DNA of 64,000 nucleotides from Marinobacterium sedimentorum (GCF_024267675.1 NZ_JALDYX010000009.1:101533-165532), one strand, 5' to 3'; positions 18,685 through 29,250 are shown, numbered from the stretch's first letter. A program made the numbers and translations. The notes: generated by a model from the letters alone, not told the origin.

Positions 18685-19422
18685 ATGCTCGAGAATATCC
18701 GCATTGTGCTGGTCAATACCTCCCATCCGGGTAACGTTGGCGGCGTGGCGAGGGCGATGAAGAACATGGGGTTGTCTGACCTCTGTCTGGTTGCCCCCAA
18801 TGACTTTCCCAGCGAGGCGGCGGTGGTGCGTGCGTCCGGCGCAACCGATCTGCTGGATAACGCCGGCATAGTGCCTGAGCTCGCCGATGCCGTGGCGGAC
18901 TGCCATCTTGTGATCGGAGCCAGTGCCCGTGGTCGTCATATCCCCTGGCCCGTAATTGATCCGCGGGAAATGGCGGCAATCGTCTCTGAGGTGCGTCCTG
19001 AGCTGCGTGTTGCGATCGTTTTCGGGCGCGAAGACCGGGGGCTGACCAACGAAGAGCTGCATTGCTGTCACCAGCACGTGCATATCCCATCGGTTGAGGG
19101 TTTCAGTTCGCTTAATCTGGCGGCGGCGGTGCAGGTTATCGCTTATGAGTTACGCATGATGGCGCTGGCCGGCAGCGCGGTCGAGAAGCCGCGCTGGGGT
19201 ACGCCCTGGGATATCGACCTGGCCGACAGTGGCGAGATTGAGCGGATGTTTGAGCATCTGGAGAGTACTTTAGTTGATATCGAGTTCCTGAATCCGGACA
19301 ATCCCCGTCAGTTGATGCCCCGGCTGCGTCGTCTTTTGCTGCGTGCCGTGCCGGACAAGGTTGAAGTTAATGTGCTGCGTGGCATTCTGACGGCGGTGAA
19401 CAAGAAGGTCGGCGGCGGCTGA
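18685..19422 (+). CDS. trmJ: tRNA (cytidine/uridine-2'-O-)-methyltransferase TrmJ
   Basis: A 245-residue SPOUT-family methyltransferase. The N-terminal block (RIVLVNTSHPGNVGGVARAM) and the knot motifs VIGASARGR, VAIVFGREDRGLTNEE and the IPSVEGFSSLNLAAAVQV segment are those of TrmJ, which methylates position 32 of several tRNAs. ATG 18685 is chosen over a TTG 21 bases upstream. It is the gene directly before iscR, as in gammaproteobacterial relatives. Confidence 0.93.
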   Translation: MLENIRIVLVNTSHPGNVGGVARAMKNMGLSDLCLVAPNDFPSEAAVVRASGATDLLDNAGIVPELADAVADCHLVIGASARGRHIPWPVIDPREMAAIVSEVRPELRVAIVFGREDRGLTNEELHCCHQHVHIPSVEGFSSLNLAAAVQVIAYELRMMALAGSAVEKPRWGTPWDIDLADSGEIERMFEHLESTLVDIEFLNPDNPRQLMPRLRRLLLRAVPDKVEVNVLRGILTAVNKKVGGG

Positions 19423-19454
19423 GGCGTAGCGCTGGTGTTGGCGCTGGGGTCTTA

Positions 19455-19504
19455 TTAGCCGACTATTTTAGTAGGTTAAATAGTTGATCGTTTTTGTAGG
19501 CTAT
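19455..19504 (+). promoter_or_regulatory. Two tandem IscR type 1 boxes over the isc promoter
   Basis: Two directly adjacent 25-bp sites, 19455-19479 and 19480-19504, each match the type 1 IscR consensus (ATASYYGACTRWWWYAGTCR...) at about 21 of 25 positions by eye. The first carries the exact core GCCGACTATTTTAGT. A sigma-70 promoter, TTGATC (19484-19489), 17 bases, CATAAT (19507-19512), overlaps the second box. This layout predicts autorepression by cluster-loaded IscR. Confidence 0.8.
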
Positions 19505-19547
19505 TGCATAATGCTTGCACGAGTCGCCCGGTGTCGAGAGGAAGCTT

Positions 19548-20048
19548 ATGCGATTGACCACCAAAGGCCGTTATGCCGTTACAGCGATGCTTGATTTGGC
19601 GTTGCATGCAGGAAAAGGCCCGATCAGTCTGGCTGATATTTCCGAGCGTCAGGGTATCTCGCTGTCCTATCTGGAGCAGTTGTTTGCCAAGCTCAGACGC
19701 AGTGAGCTGGTGCGCAGTGTGCGAGGCCCCGGCGGTGGTTATCAGCTGAGTCGTGATCAGGTAAACATCAATGTGGCCGAAGTGATTGATGCGGTGAATG
19801 AGTCCGTTGATGCCACGGGTTGTCATGGCAGTGGTGACTGTCAGTCGGGTCAGACCTGTCTGACGCACCATTTGTGGTGCGATCTGAGCGAGCAGATTCA
19901 TGCCTTCCTGAGCAGTATCAGTTTGCTGGATCTGGTCCAGCGTAAAGACGTACAGCAGGTTGCCAAGCGGCAGGATCGTCGCTATGTGGATCAGCTGATC
20001 ATGAGTACGGGTGAAAAAGCGCCTGCCGATCGCAAGGCGGCGGTGTAA
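19548..20048 (+). CDS. iscR: Fe-S cluster-dependent transcriptional regulator IscR
   Basis: A 166-residue Rrf2-family regulator. The winged helix-turn-helix occupies residues 1-70, and the [2Fe-2S] ligands Cys92, Cys98, Cys104 and His107 fall at the same numbers as in E. coli IscR. It senses cluster status and represses the isc operon when loaded. It is the first gene of an eight-gene cluster ending with iscX at 25086; two boxes for it lie just upstream. Confidence 0.96.
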   Translation: MRLTTKGRYAVTAMLDLALHAGKGPISLADISERQGISLSYLEQLFAKLRRSELVRSVRGPGGGYQLSRDQVNINVAEVIDAVNESVDATGCHGSGDCQSGQTCLTHHLWCDLSEQIHAFLSSISLLDLVQRKDVQQVAKRQDRRYVDQLIMSTGEKAPADRKAAV

Positions 20049-20071
20049 CCGATTTGTACCGGAGATAGAGA

Positions 20072-21286
20072 ATGAAGTTGCCGATTTATCTGGATTATTC
20101 TGCCACCACCCCGGTTGATCCGCGGGTTGCGGAAAAGATGATTGAGTGCCTGACGATGGAGGGTAACTTCGGTAACCCGGCATCGCGCTCTCATCTGTTT
20201 GGCTGGAAGGCCGAAGAAGCGGTTGAAAATGCCCGCCGCCAGGTGGCTGAGCTGATTAACGCCGATCCGCGTGAGATCGTCTGGACCTCCGGTGCGACCG
20301 AGTCCGACAACCTGGCTATCAAGGGTGCGGCGCATTTCTACCAGAAGAAAGGCAAGCACATCATCACCTCGCGCATCGAGCACAAGGCGGTACTGGATAC
20401 AGCCCGTCAACTGGAGCGTGAAGGTTTCGAAGTGACCTACCTGGATCCCAACAAGGAAGGCATTATTGAGCCTTCGGTTGTTGCAGGTGCCATCCGTGAA
20501 GACACCATTCTGGTGTCCCTGATGCACGTGAATAATGAAGTCGGCACCCTGACTGATATCGCCGCTATCGGTGAAATTACCCGTGCCAAGGGCATCATTT
20601 TCCATGTTGATGCCGCTCAGAGCGCCGGCAAGGTCGATATCGACATGAGCAAGCTGAAGGTCGATCTGATGTCCTTCTCGGCGCACAAGGTATACGGCCC
20701 CAAGGGCATAGGTGCACTTTATGTAAGCCGCAAGCCGCGTGTTCGCATTGAGGCTCAGATGCACGGTGGCGGACATGAGCGCGGCATGCGCTCCGGTACT
20801 CTGGCAACGCATCAGATCGTCGGCATGGGTGAGGCGTTTCGTATCGCCAAGCTGGAAATGGTGGCTGAAAACGAACGCCTGATCACGCTGCGTGATCGCC
20901 TGCTGGCGGGCGTCAAGGATATGGAAGAGGTCTATGTAAACGGGTCTCTGACCCAGCGCGTACCGGGTAACCTGAACATCAGCTTCGCCTTCGTTGAAGG
21001 CGAGTCTCTGCTGATGTCGCTGAAGGATCTGGCGGTGTCGTCAGGATCTGCCTGCACCTCGGCGAGCCTGGAGCCTTCCTACGTACTGCGTGCTTTGGGT
21101 CTCAACGACGAAATGGCACACAGCTCAATCCGTTTCTCCATCGGTCGCTTTACCACCGAAGAGGATGTTGATCACGTGATCCAGGACATCCGTGGTGCGG
21201 TAGGTAAGCTGCGGGAGCTGTCACCACTGTGGGACATGTTTAAAGATGGTGTTGATTTGAGCAAGGTCGAGTGGGTTCACCACTAA
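20072..21286 (+). CDS. iscS: Cysteine desulfurase IscS
   Basis: A 404-residue PLP enzyme that takes sulfur from cysteine for Fe-S clusters and tRNA thiolation. The cofactor lysine is in [12 protein letters not shown] and the persulfide cysteine in [10 protein letters not shown] near residue 328. The normal C-terminal tail ending WVHH is present, which docks IscU. It starts 23 bases after iscR. Confidence 0.97.
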   Translation: MKLPIYLDYSATTPVDPRVAEKMIECLTMEGNFGNPASRSHLFGWKAEEAVENARRQVAELINADPREIVWTSGATESDNLAIKGAAHFYQKKGKHIITSRIEHKAVLDTARQLEREGFEVTYLDPNKEGIIEPSVVAGAIREDTILVSLMHVNNEVGTLTDIAAIGEITRAKGIIFHVDAAQSAGKVDIDMSKLKVDLMSFSAHKVYGPKGIGALYVSRKPRVRIEAQMHGGGHERGMRSGTLATHQIVGMGEAFRIAKLEMVAENERLITLRDRLLAGVKDMEEVYVNGSLTQRVPGNLNISFAFVEGESLLMSLKDLAVSSGSACTSASLEPSYVLRALGLNDEMAHSSIRFSIGRFTTEEDVDHVIQDIRGAVGKLRELSPLWDMFKDGVDLSKVEWVHH

Positions 21287-21317
21287 GGCGGCTGCGGACG
21301 AATAAGAGGATATAGTC

Positions 21318-21701
21318 ATGGCTTACAGCGAAAAAGTTATAGATCACTACGAAAATCCACGCAATGTCGGCAAAATGGACGCTGCGGATCACAGTGTGGG
21401 TACCGGCATGGTCGGCGCACCGGCCTGTGGCGATGTAATGCGCCTGCAGATCAAGGTCAGTGATACCGGTGTTATCGAAGATGCCAAGTTCAAGACCTAC
21501 GGTTGCGGTTCTGCAATCGCGTCCAGTTCTCTGGTGACCGAATGGGTCAAGGGTATGACGCTGGATCAGGCGGCTGAGCTGAAAAATACCCAGATTGCTG
21601 ATGAACTGGCGTTGCCGCCAGTGAAAATTCACTGCTCGGTTCTGGCTGAAGATGCCATCAAGGCTGCGGTCGCCGACTACAAGCAGAAGCAGGGCCGGTA
21701 A
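21318..21701 (+). CDS. iscU: Fe-S cluster scaffold IscU
   Basis: A 127-residue scaffold protein. The three cluster-ligand cysteines are in PACGDVM, YGCGSAI and IHCSVLAEDAI; the HscA recognition motif LPPVK sits just before the last one. Clusters are assembled here from IscS sulfur and handed on with HscA/HscB. Confidence 0.97.
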   Translation: MAYSEKVIDHYENPRNVGKMDAADHSVGTGMVGAPACGDVMRLQIKVSDTGVIEDAKFKTYGCGSAIASSSLVTEWVKGMTLDQAAELKNTQIADELALPPVKIHCSVLAEDAIKAAVADYKQKQGR

Positions 21702-21759
21702 GGCTTCATCTATTCAGCTGTGGCGTCGCGAATCACGCGGCGCGGGGAAGTATTGACCT

Positions 21760-22083
21760 ATGGCTATTACCATGACACCGGCCGCTGTCAAACACGTGGT
21801 CGGCTATCTTGAAAAACGCGGGCACGGTGAAGGCATCCGTCTGGCCGTCCGTACGACGGGGTGTTCGGGCATGGCATACGTGCTTGAATTTTTCGATGAC
21901 GTCGAGGCGCAGGATATGGTGTTCGAGGCCAGCGGTGTCAAGGTTGTAGTGGATCCAAAGAGTCTGATTTATCTGGACGGTACAGAGCTGGATTATGTGC
22001 GTGAAGGGTTGAACGAAGGTTTTCAGTTCAATAACCCGAATGTGCGTAACGAATGCGGTTGCGGCGAAAGCTTTAACGTCTGA
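21760..22083 (+). CDS. iscA: A-type Fe-S carrier IscA
   Basis: A 107-residue A-type carrier with the three conserved cysteines: one in TTGCSGM and two in CGCGESF at the C-terminus. It receives clusters and delivers them to apo-proteins. It lies in the conserved operon position between iscU and hscB. Confidence 0.96.
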   Translation: MAITMTPAAVKHVVGYLEKRGHGEGIRLAVRTTGCSGMAYVLEFFDDVEAQDMVFEASGVKVVVDPKSLIYLDGTELDYVREGLNEGFQFNNPNVRNECGCGESFNV

Positions 22084-22103
22084 TCCAGTTCGTCCGGAGT
22101 CGC

Positions 22104-22637
22104 ATGGATATCAAGCAAAACTTCTTTGAGTTTTACGGCTTGCCCGAGGTCTTTGATATAGATCTTGGGCTGCTGTCGCAGCGTCACCTTGAGCTGCAAA
22201 AGAAACTCCATCCCGATCGCTTCGCTCACCTTTCCGACCAGGAACGCCGACTGTCTGCGCAGTACACAGCCTATCTGAATGAAGGCTATGCCACGTTGCG
22301 CGCGTCCTTGTTGCGGGCTCAGTACCTGCTCAAGCTGCAGGGTATTGATACCCATAACGAGAGCAGCGCACCTATGGATCCTGCGTTTCTAATGCAGCAG
22401 ATGGAATTGCGCGAACGGCTCGAAGATGCGCCGCAGCATGCAGACCCGGAAGCTGAACTGGCGGCACTGGGGGAGGATGTCGAACAGATGATGGCGCCCT
22501 TGCAGGCTGAATTTTGCAGCCAGATTACTGTGCCCGCTGAAGCCTCGCTCCATGCTGCTGCTGCGGCCGTCAGGAAGATGCAGTTCCTGGATAAGCTGAG
22601 GCGTGAAATAGAGCGTCTCGAAGACGACTTGTACTGA
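22104..22637 (+). CDS. hscB: J-domain co-chaperone HscB
   Basis: A 177-residue protein. The N-terminal J domain has the HPD motif in KLHPDRFAH (about residue 34), and the C-terminal helical domain binds IscU. It stimulates the HscA ATPase. It starts 21 bases after iscA and ends 16 bases before hscA. Confidence 0.95.
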   Translation: MDIKQNFFEFYGLPEVFDIDLGLLSQRHLELQKKLHPDRFAHLSDQERRLSAQYTAYLNEGYATLRASLLRAQYLLKLQGIDTHNESSAPMDPAFLMQQMELRERLEDAPQHADPEAELAALGEDVEQMMAPLQAEFCSQITVPAEASLHAAAAAVRKMQFLDKLRREIERLEDDLY

Positions 22638-22652
22638 TTCTGAGTTGAACAA

Positions 22653-24533
22653 ATGGCCTTGTTGCAAATAGCTGAACCCGGACAGAGCCCGGATCCCCAC
22701 AAGCGCAAGCTCGCGGTGGGTATTGATCTGGGTACCACAAATTCACTGGTCGCGACGGTTCGCAGTGGCGAATCGGTGACTCTGCCGGATGAGCAGGGGC
22801 GACATACGCTGCCATCCGTCGTGCGTTATCTTGCCGAAGGCGGGCCTGAAGTGGGCCATGACGCCTATGCCCAGGCGGTTGCTGATCCCTTCAACACCAT
22901 TCAGTCCGTCAAGCGCCTTATGGGGCGCGGTGTTGCCGATATTAAGAAGCTGGGTGACGAGCTGCCCTACCGCTTTGAGCGTCTGGATGAGGGCATGCCC
23001 TACCTGTCGACTGCCGCCGGAGTGAAGAGCCCGGTGGAGATATCCGCGGATATTCTGCGCACGCTGCAGCGCCGCGCCGAAGATTCCCTGGGTGGTGAAC
23101 TGACGGGTGCCGTGATTACGGTGCCGGCCTATTTCGATGATGCCCAGCGTCAGGCCACCAAGGATGCGGCGACCCTGGCGGGGCTCAAGGTGCTGCGTCT
23201 GCTGAGCGAGCCAACCGCCGCGGCTGTGGCCTATGGCCTTGATGAGGCCGCCGAAGGCGTGATCGCTGTGTATGATCTGGGCGGCGGTACCTTCGATATT
23301 TCCATTCTGCGTCTCAGCAAGGGTGTGTTCGAGGTCATGGCGACCGGTGGCGACAGTGCCCTGGGGGGCGACGATCTGGATCTGGCGCTGGCCAACTGGC
23401 TGGTGGATCAGCTTGGCATCGCGGCCGGGCTGGGTTCGGCGGATGCGCGCTACCTGACCGAACAGGCGCGCAGTATCAAGGAGCGTCTGACTGACGAGCC
23501 TGTCGTTGAGACGCTGCTTGCCGTCGCGGGTGTCGAGAAGCGCGTCTGTATAGACAGTGACCAGTTTGGCGAGCTTATCCATGATCTGGTGGCGCGCACC
23601 ATTCGTGCCTGTCGTCGTGCGCTGAAAGACGCCGGTGTAAGCGTGGCGCAGGTGCAGGATATCGTCATGGTGGGGGGCTCGACGCGCGTGCCTCAGGTAC
23701 GCGAGGCCGTGCAGCAGTTTTTTGGCAAGGCGCTGCGAATCGATATAGATCCGGACCGCGTGGTGGCGCTTGGTGCGGCACTGCAGGCCGATGTGCTGGC
23801 AGGTAACAAGCCGGACAGCGACATGCTGCTGCTGGACGTTATTCCGCTGTCTTTGGGGCTTGAAATCATGGGTGGGCTGGTTGAAAAGCTGGTGCCCCGC
23901 AATACCGCGATTCCGGTCGCCAAGGCCCAGGAGTTCACCACCTATCAGGATGGTCAGACGGCCATGGCGATTCACGTGCTGCAGGGTGAGCGGGAGCTGG
24001 TTGATGACTGTCGCTCGCTGGCGCGTTTTGAGCTGCGTGGTATTCCGCCAATGGCTGCCGGTGCCGCCAAAATCCGCGTGACCTTTCAGGTGGACGCCGA
24101 TGGCCTGTTGAATGTTGAGGCCAAAGAGCTTTCCACCGGTGTCGAAAGCCGGATTCAGGTCAAGCCTTCCTATGGTCTGAGCGATACCGAAATCGAGCGC
24201 ATGCTGAAGGAATCCTACAGCTTTGCACAGGAAGATCTGGTGTTGCGAAATCTGCGTGAACAGCAGGTGGATGCAGACCGCTTGCTGCACTCGCTGGAGC
24301 AGGCGCTGATCGAAGACGGTGCGGCTTTGCTGACGCCGGCGGAGCGTGAAGTTCTGCAGGCCGCGATGATGCAGCTGCAGGAATTGCGTGCCGGGTCTGA
24401 TCACCGTGCTATCGAAAGTGGTGTAAAAGCGTTGGCGGCCGCCAGTGACGAGTTCGCCTCGCGCCGGATGGATGCCAGTATTCAGCGTGCTCTGCAGGGG
24501 CACAATATTGATGAAATCGAGGAGGGTCGTTAA
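22653..24533 (+). CDS. hscA: Fe-S assembly chaperone HscA (Hsp70 family)
   Basis: A 626-residue specialised Hsp70. The nucleotide-binding domain carries [12 protein letters not shown] near residue 25, [17 protein letters not shown] and [14 protein letters not shown]; the substrate domain follows from about residue 390 and would bind the LPPVK motif of IscU. Its stop codon TAATG shares one base with the fdx start, which suggests coupling. Confidence 0.96.
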   Translation: MALLQIAEPGQSPDPHKRKLAVGIDLGTTNSLVATVRSGESVTLPDEQGRHTLPSVVRYLAEGGPEVGHDAYAQAVADPFNTIQSVKRLMGRGVADIKKLGDELPYRFERLDEGMPYLSTAAGVKSPVEISADILRTLQRRAEDSLGGELTGAVITVPAYFDDAQRQATKDAATLAGLKVLRLLSEPTAAAVAYGLDEAAEGVIAVYDLGGGTFDISILRLSKGVFEVMATGGDSALGGDDLDLALANWLVDQLGIAAGLGSADARYLTEQARSIKERLTDEPVVETLLAVAGVEKRVCIDSDQFGELIHDLVARTIRACRRALKDAGVSVAQVQDIVMVGGSTRVPQVREAVQQFFGKALRIDIDPDRVVALGAALQADVLAGNKPDSDMLLLDVIPLSLGLEIMGGLVEKLVPRNTAIPVAKAQEFTTYQDGQTAMAIHVLQGERELVDDCRSLARFELRGIPPMAAGAAKIRVTFQVDADGLLNVEAKELSTGVESRIQVKPSYGLSDTEIERMLKESYSFAQEDLVLRNLREQQVDADRLLHSLEQALIEDGAALLTPAEREVLQAAMMQLQELRAGSDHRAIESGVKALAAASDEFASRRMDASIQRALQGHNIDEIEEGR

Positions 24534-24871
24534 TGCCGCAGATAATATTCCTGCCCCACGCGGATCTGTGCCCGCAAGGCAAGGTTATTCAGGTGGAACC
24601 GGGTGTAACCGTCTGTGATGCGGCTCTGGCCAATGGCTTGGAGATTGAGCATGCGTGCGAGAAATCCTGCGCCTGCACCACTTGCCATATTATTGTGCGA
24701 GAAGGTTTTGTCTCTCTGGATGAAGCGGATGAGCTCGAGGAAGATATGCTCGACAAGGCCTGGGGGCTGGAGCCGGAGTCGCGGTTGAGCTGTCAGGCGC
24801 TGGTGGGGGATGAAGACCTGGTCGTCGAAATTCCCAAATACACCATCAATCAGGTTTCTGAACGGCACTGA
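24533..24871 (+). CDS. fdx: ISC-system [2Fe-2S] ferredoxin
   Basis: A 112-residue adrenodoxin-type ferredoxin. The ligand cysteines lie in ACEKSCACTTC (C-x5-C-x2-C) and SRLSCQAL. It supplies electrons to cluster assembly. Its start overlaps the hscA stop by one base. Confidence 0.95.
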   Translation: MPQIIFLPHADLCPQGKVIQVEPGVTVCDAALANGLEIEHACEKSCACTTCHIIVREGFVSLDEADELEEDMLDKAWGLEPESRLSCQALVGDEDLVVEIPKYTINQVSERH

Positions 24872-24885
24872 TGTAGGGGGCTAGC

Positions 24886-25086
24886 GTGGGCATAAAGTGG
24901 GTAGATGTAAACGATATCGCGATTGAACTCTGTGAGCGGTTCCCCGATGTAGATCCCATTACGGTCAGCTTTCCGGATTTGTATCGCTGGGTCATGGAGC
25001 TCGAAGAGTTCGATGATGACCCGAATCATTGCGGCGAGAAGATCCTCGAAGCCATACAGATGGCCTGGATAGAAGAGCAGGACTGA
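24886..25086 (+). CDS. iscX: IscX (Fe-S assembly accessory protein)
   Basis: A 66-residue acidic protein of the IscX/YfhJ family (KWVDVNDIAIELCERFPDVDP). It binds IscS and iron and is thought to tune the rate of cluster synthesis. The start is GTG 24886 behind a strong AGGGGG ribosome site. It closes the isc operon; a terminator follows at 25114-25148. Confidence 0.93.
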   Translation: MGIKWVDVNDIAIELCERFPDVDPITVSFPDLYRWVMELEEFDDDPNHCGEKILEAIQMAWIEEQD

Positions 25087-25113
25087 GTCAGTCTGGCGTC
25101 GGCGGCTTTACAG

Positions 25114-25148
25114 AATCCGGTATCCCTTGGGGGTGCCGGATTTTTTTT
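25114..25148 (+). terminator. Rho-independent terminator of the isc operon
   Basis: AATCCGG pairs with CCGGATT, extended by a CCC/GGG pairing in the inner stem, then eight T residues. It lies 28 bases after iscX. Confidence 0.9.
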
Positions 25149-25342
25149 GCCCGTTTGGCAGCCCCATGCTCGGCCTCATGCGCGATCGGAGTGCCTTATC
25201 TGTGTGTATGGCAGCAGTGCCCGTCGTGGCTGTCGGCGCCCAGGGCGTTACAGTTGCCGGGTTAGACGGTAATGTACCCGGTTCTGCCCAAACCTTCGTA
25301 CAGAGCCCGTGCCAAGGAGTGGCTGAAAAAGTCGGCGCAGTC

Positions 25343-25756
25343 TCAGAGCCAGGACTCGTCGTCCTCAATGAGAATTGAGGGGGTCTTTTGGGAATCCGTC
25401 GTCTGGGACGCGGGCTCCGGCGACTCTGCCTGGATAATGCTGCGTGCGAGCTTGCGGCTGAGTAGCTTTTTCTGCGATGCGAGCGGGAAATCCGTAAACA
25501 GGACCAGGTTTTTTGCGATCAGGATGTCGATTATGTCCTCAATGATGCGAACTGTGCCGACATCGGACTGGTCGAGAAAGTCTTCGGCCGAGAAGTCGTC
25601 ATCGTTGATCGACAGGAACTCAAGAACGTCCCTGTTTTTAACGTCTACGGCCTGTAAACCGGGCTGGGCTGATTCGGTCAGGCCAATAATTCGGCCCTCC
25701 GGGTTCCTTATCGCATAGAGCATCAGAGTCAGGGATTTCAGGTAGTTAGGTTGCAT
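25343..25756 (-). CDS. Conserved protein, 'tryptophan synthase subunit beta-like' family, function unknown
   Basis: A 137-residue acidic, soluble protein beginning MQPNYLKSLTLMLYAIRNPEGRI. It resembles short proteins in Pseudomonas-type genomes that carry the misleading name 'tryptophan synthase beta-like' (block VGTVRIIEDIIDILI...NLVLFTDFP). No catalytic residues are visible. It is divergent from the LapB-like gene, with only 37 bases between the start codons, so the two must share a control region. That supports a link to the secretion locus. ATG 25756 is preferred to 25795, which would overlap the divergent gene. Confidence 0.7.
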   Translation of the reverse strand: MQPNYLKSLTLMLYAIRNPEGRIIGLTESAQPGLQAVDVKNRDVLEFLSINDDDFSAEDFLDQSDVGTVRIIEDIIDILIAKNLVLFTDFPLASQKKLLSRKLARSIIQAESPEPASQTTDSQKTPSILIEDDESWL

Positions 25757-25793
25757 GCTAGTATGTAGGCCGCGTTCCGAGCAGGTCAAGGAC

Positions 25794-27914
25794 ATGGATG
25801 AAATTCAAGACCCCCTCCTGAGTTGTCTGGTAGAACTTAGCAAGCAAAATCACAATCCGTTGTCGGCTGCTGTGCTCAGTGCAGGGCTGCCGCTCGAGGA
25901 TAATCGGCTGACGCCCAGGCTGTTTGTACAGGCCGCCAAACGTGCAGGTCTTGCGGCGCGGGTATTAGGTCGCCCATTGGCTGAGATCACGCCACTGGTG
26001 CTGCCTGTGGTGCTGATACTGGACGACGGCAAAGCCTGTATTCTGCAGGAACTGGATGCTGAGGATAGCTCGGCCTTTATCATTCAGCCTGAAAGCGGTG
26101 GCAAACATCGCATCGGTTTGAGCGAACTTGACCAGCACTACAGCGGCTTTGCCATTTTCGTGCGGCTGGAATATCGCTACAGCGAACGTGTTTCCAAGGT
26201 GCTGGCGGATCGGGAAGGGCACTGGTTCTGGGGTACGCTGAAGCGTTCAGTGGCCATATATCGGGATGTGCTGCTGGCGTCCCTGATGATAAACCTGTTT
26301 GTACTGGCCAGTCCGCTGTTCGTGATGAACGTTTATGACCGGGTAGTGCCGAACGCTGCGATTGAAACCCTCTGGGTGCTGGCGATCGGTCTGTTCGTGG
26401 TATATATCTTCGATTTTGGCCTTAAAATGCTGCGCGCCTACTTTATCGAAGTGGCGGGCAAGAAAACCGATATTCTGTTGTCGGCACTGCTGTTTGAAAA
26501 GGTGCAGGCCATCAAGTATGGCGCCATGCCGCGCTCTGTTGGCTCCTTTGCTAATAATCTGCGTGAGTTTGAAAGCATTCGTTCAATGCTCAGTTCCACC
26601 GTGAATACGGTGCTGATCGATATTCCCTTTGCGCTTATATTTCTTGCGGTCATTGGCCTTATAGGTGGTCCTCTGGTTATTGTGCCGGTGGTGGCCATCC
26701 CGGTTATTTATCTTTTTTCGCTGATTGTGCGCCCACGTCTGCGGGAGTCCGTTGAAAAGACCTTTGAATCGGCATCCCAGAAGAACTCAATTCTGATCGA
26801 AACCCTGACGGCCATGGAAACCGTAAAGACACAGCGTGCCGCATCACCGTTGCAGCTGCGCTGGGAGCAGGCAGGCGGTTATATCGCGCGCTGGGGGTTG
26901 CGTTCTCGCATGCTGTCGTCGTCGGTGGTCAATTTTGCCGGGCTTGTGCAGCAGTTGACCTCCACCGCACTGGTGATTTTCGGCGTCTACCTGATCAGTG
27001 AAAACGAGTTGACCCTCGGTGCCCTTATTGCCAGTGTCATTCTGGCCGGCCGGGTTATCGCGCCCATGGGGCAGCTGGCGGGGCTGATCACTAATTTCCA
27101 CCAGGCCTCCACGGCGCTTAAAACACTGAACCAGATCATGGCTATGCCGGAGGAGCGTGAGAATGACCGGCATTTCGTGCATCGCCCCGTACTCAAGGGT
27201 GCGATCGAATTCAATCAGGTGTCTTTTGCCTACCCGGGTGAGCAGCAAAAAGTGCTGGATCAGGTGTCTTTTCGCCTGCAGGCGGGCGAAAAGGTCGCGC
27301 TGATCGGTCGCATCGGCTCCGGCAAGTCCACCATCGAGAAGCTGCTGATGGGACTTTACAGTCCGACCGAAGGCGCCATCCGCATCGACGGTATCGACAT
27401 CAGTCAGATTGATCCGGTCGATCTGCGCCGTCATCTGGGCTATGTACCACAGGACATCATGCTGTTTGCCGGCACGCTGCGGGAAAATATTACCCTGGGC
27501 TCGCCCCATGCGACCGACGAGCAGGTGTTACGAGTGGCAGAACTGTCGGGCGCAGATCATTTTATCAATCGCCATCCGCTGGGCTTTGACATGCAGGTGG
27601 GGGAGCGCGGTGCGGCCCTGTCCGGCGGTCAGCGTCAGTCCGTGGCCGTCGCGCGGGCGCTGATCCATGACCCCCGTTTGCTGGTGCTTGATGAACCATC
27701 CAACGCCATGGATAACGCCTCTGAAGAGTATCTGAAGAAACAGCTGGCCAGCTATGCCAGCGAACGTACCCTGTTGCTGGTCACGCACAAGATGTCCCTG
27801 CTGACGCTGGTGGACAGGTTGATCGTGATTGACGGTGGCAAGGTGGTGGCAGACGGGCCCAAGCAGGCCGTGCTGGATGCGCTGAAGCAGGGCCGCCTGC
27901 AGATCCGGACCTAG
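25794..27914 (+). CDS. Type I secretion ABC transporter, LapB-like
   Basis: A 706-residue inner-membrane exporter with three parts. Residues ~1-130 are a C39-like domain, with the catalytic cysteine position replaced (DPLLSCL in place of DCGxxCL), so it is for docking and not cleavage. Residues ~150-430 hold six membrane segments. The ATPase carries GRIGSGKST near residue 505, LSGGQ and LLVLDEPSNAMD. This is the layout of LapB-type exporters of large RTX adhesins. ATG 25794 follows AAGGA. It forms an operon with the LapC- and LapE-like genes and a LuxR-type gene. Confidence 0.9.
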   Translation: MDEIQDPLLSCLVELSKQNHNPLSAAVLSAGLPLEDNRLTPRLFVQAAKRAGLAARVLGRPLAEITPLVLPVVLILDDGKACILQELDAEDSSAFIIQPESGGKHRIGLSELDQHYSGFAIFVRLEYRYSERVSKVLADREGHWFWGTLKRSVAIYRDVLLASLMINLFVLASPLFVMNVYDRVVPNAAIETLWVLAIGLFVVYIFDFGLKMLRAYFIEVAGKKTDILLSALLFEKVQAIKYGAMPRSVGSFANNLREFESIRSMLSSTVNTVLIDIPFALIFLAVIGLIGGPLVIVPVVAIPVIYLFSLIVRPRLRESVEKTFESASQKNSILIETLTAMETVKTQRAASPLQLRWEQAGGYIARWGLRSRMLSSSVVNFAGLVQQLTSTALVIFGVYLISENELTLGALIASVILAGRVIAPMGQLAGLITNFHQASTALKTLNQIMAMPEERENDRHFVHRPVLKGAIEFNQVSFAYPGEQQKVLDQVSFRLQAGEKVALIGRIGSGKSTIEKLLMGLYSPTEGAIRIDGIDISQIDPVDLRRHLGYVPQDIMLFAGTLRENITLGSPHATDEQVLRVAELSGADHFINRHPLGFDMQVGERGAALSGGQRQSVAVARALIHDPRLLVLDEPSNAMDNASEEYLKKQLASYASERTLLLVTHKMSLLTLVDRLIVIDGGKVVADGPKQAVLDALKQGRLQIRT

Positions 27915-27923
27915 GGAACTGAC

Positions 27924-29249
27924 ATGAATAGGATCGCTAAACAGCAAGATACCCAGTTCATGACCAGCATCAGCGAGGCCATGCTGGAGCAGACGCCGCG
28001 CAGTGCCCGGGTACTGCTCTGGGTGATGGCTCTGTTCGTACTGCTTGCGGTGCTCTGGGCCAACTGGGCCAAGCTCGATGAGATCAGTCGGGGAGAGGGC
28101 GAAATTATCCCGTCGCGCCAGCTGCAGGTGATACAGAACCTGGAAGGCGGCATTGTATCCGAAATTCTGGTGCGTGAAGGCGACCTGGTAGAGCGTGGGC
28201 AGATACTGCTGCGTATCGATGATACACGCTTTGCCAGTTCCTTTAACGAGAGTCAGGTGCGGGAATTCGAACTGGTTGCCAAAGTGGTGCGGCTGCAGGC
28301 CGAAGCGGACGGGGCGCCCTTTGTTGCGCCCGAGAACTATCCGGTGCAGTTCACGCTGCAGCTGGAGCGCGAGCGCAATCTGTATAACGCGCGGGAACAG
28401 GAGCTGCGTGCGAACCTCGCGGTGACGCAGCGCCAGCTCGAGCAGCGACAGCAGGAACTGCGTGAGGCCAGATCCAAGGAGGAGCAGATCCGCAGTAGCT
28501 ACAACCTTATGCTGCAAGAGCTTGATATCATGCAGCCGCTGGTGGGTGAGGGTGTGATTTCTGAAGTGGAATACCTTCGTCTGCGTCGTCAGGTCAATGA
28601 CATGAAGGGCGAGCTGGCCGGTATTCGCCTCAGCGTGCCTCGTATCGAAGCGGCCATTTCCGAGCATCGCAGCCGTTTGAATGAAGGCGAGTTGCAGTTT
28701 CGTTCCAAGGCCCGCGCCGAGCTGAATGAGATGAGCGGTGAATTGGCCCGTCTCAGGGAAACGCTGCAGGGCATGCAGGATCGAATTACCCGAACCGAGG
28801 TGCGCTCACCGGTCAAGGGTACGGTCAAGCAGTTGCTGGTCAATACCGTCGAGGGTGTGGTTCAGCCCGGTGATCAGTTGCTGAATATAGTGCCCTGGGA
28901 GGATCGTCTGCTGGTTGAAGCACGGGTGCGTCCGGCCGATATTGCCCAGATCCGCGTCGGACTGCCGGCAACGGTCAAGGTTTCGGCCTATGATTTCTCC
29001 ATTTATGGTGGACTGGAAGCCACCGTGGAGTTTGTTTCACCGAGCACTATACTCGATGAGGAAAAACGGGCGTATTATCTGGTGCGTCTTGAAACAAAAC
29101 AGCCCTATCTGGGGCCTGTGGACAAGAAACTTCCGCTTATTGCCGGCATGACCGTGAGCGTTGATATTCTGACAGGGAAAAAAACGGTAATGGATTACAT
29201 TTTGAAGCCGATACTTAAAGCCCGGGATCGGGCCTTTACGGAACGCTGA
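27924..29249 (+). CDS. Type I secretion membrane-fusion protein, LapC/HlyD-like
   Basis: A 441-residue protein with one N-terminal membrane segment (VLLWVMALFVLLAVLWANW, about residues 28-46). A split lipoyl/biotinyl-like domain (QNLEGGIVSEILVREGDLVERG ... RSPVKGTVKQLL) brackets a long coiled-coil hairpin rich in E, Q and R, followed by a beta-barrel domain. This is typical of HlyD/LapC adaptors bridging the ABC exporter and a TolC-type channel. It starts 9 bases after the transporter gene. Confidence 0.92.
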   Translation: MNRIAKQQDTQFMTSISEAMLEQTPRSARVLLWVMALFVLLAVLWANWAKLDEISRGEGEIIPSRQLQVIQNLEGGIVSEILVREGDLVERGQILLRIDDTRFASSFNESQVREFELVAKVVRLQAEADGAPFVAPENYPVQFTLQLERERNLYNAREQELRANLAVTQRQLEQRQQELREARSKEEQIRSSYNLMLQELDIMQPLVGEGVISEVEYLRLRRQVNDMKGELAGIRLSVPRIEAAISEHRSRLNEGELQFRSKARAELNEMSGELARLRETLQGMQDRITRTEVRSPVKGTVKQLLVNTVEGVVQPGDQLLNIVPWEDRLLVEARVRPADIAQIRVGLPATVKVSAYDFSIYGGLEATVEFVSPSTILDEEKRAYYLVRLETKQPYLGPVDKKLPLIAGMTVSVDILTGKKTVMDYILKPILKARDRAFTER

Positions 29250-29250
29250 C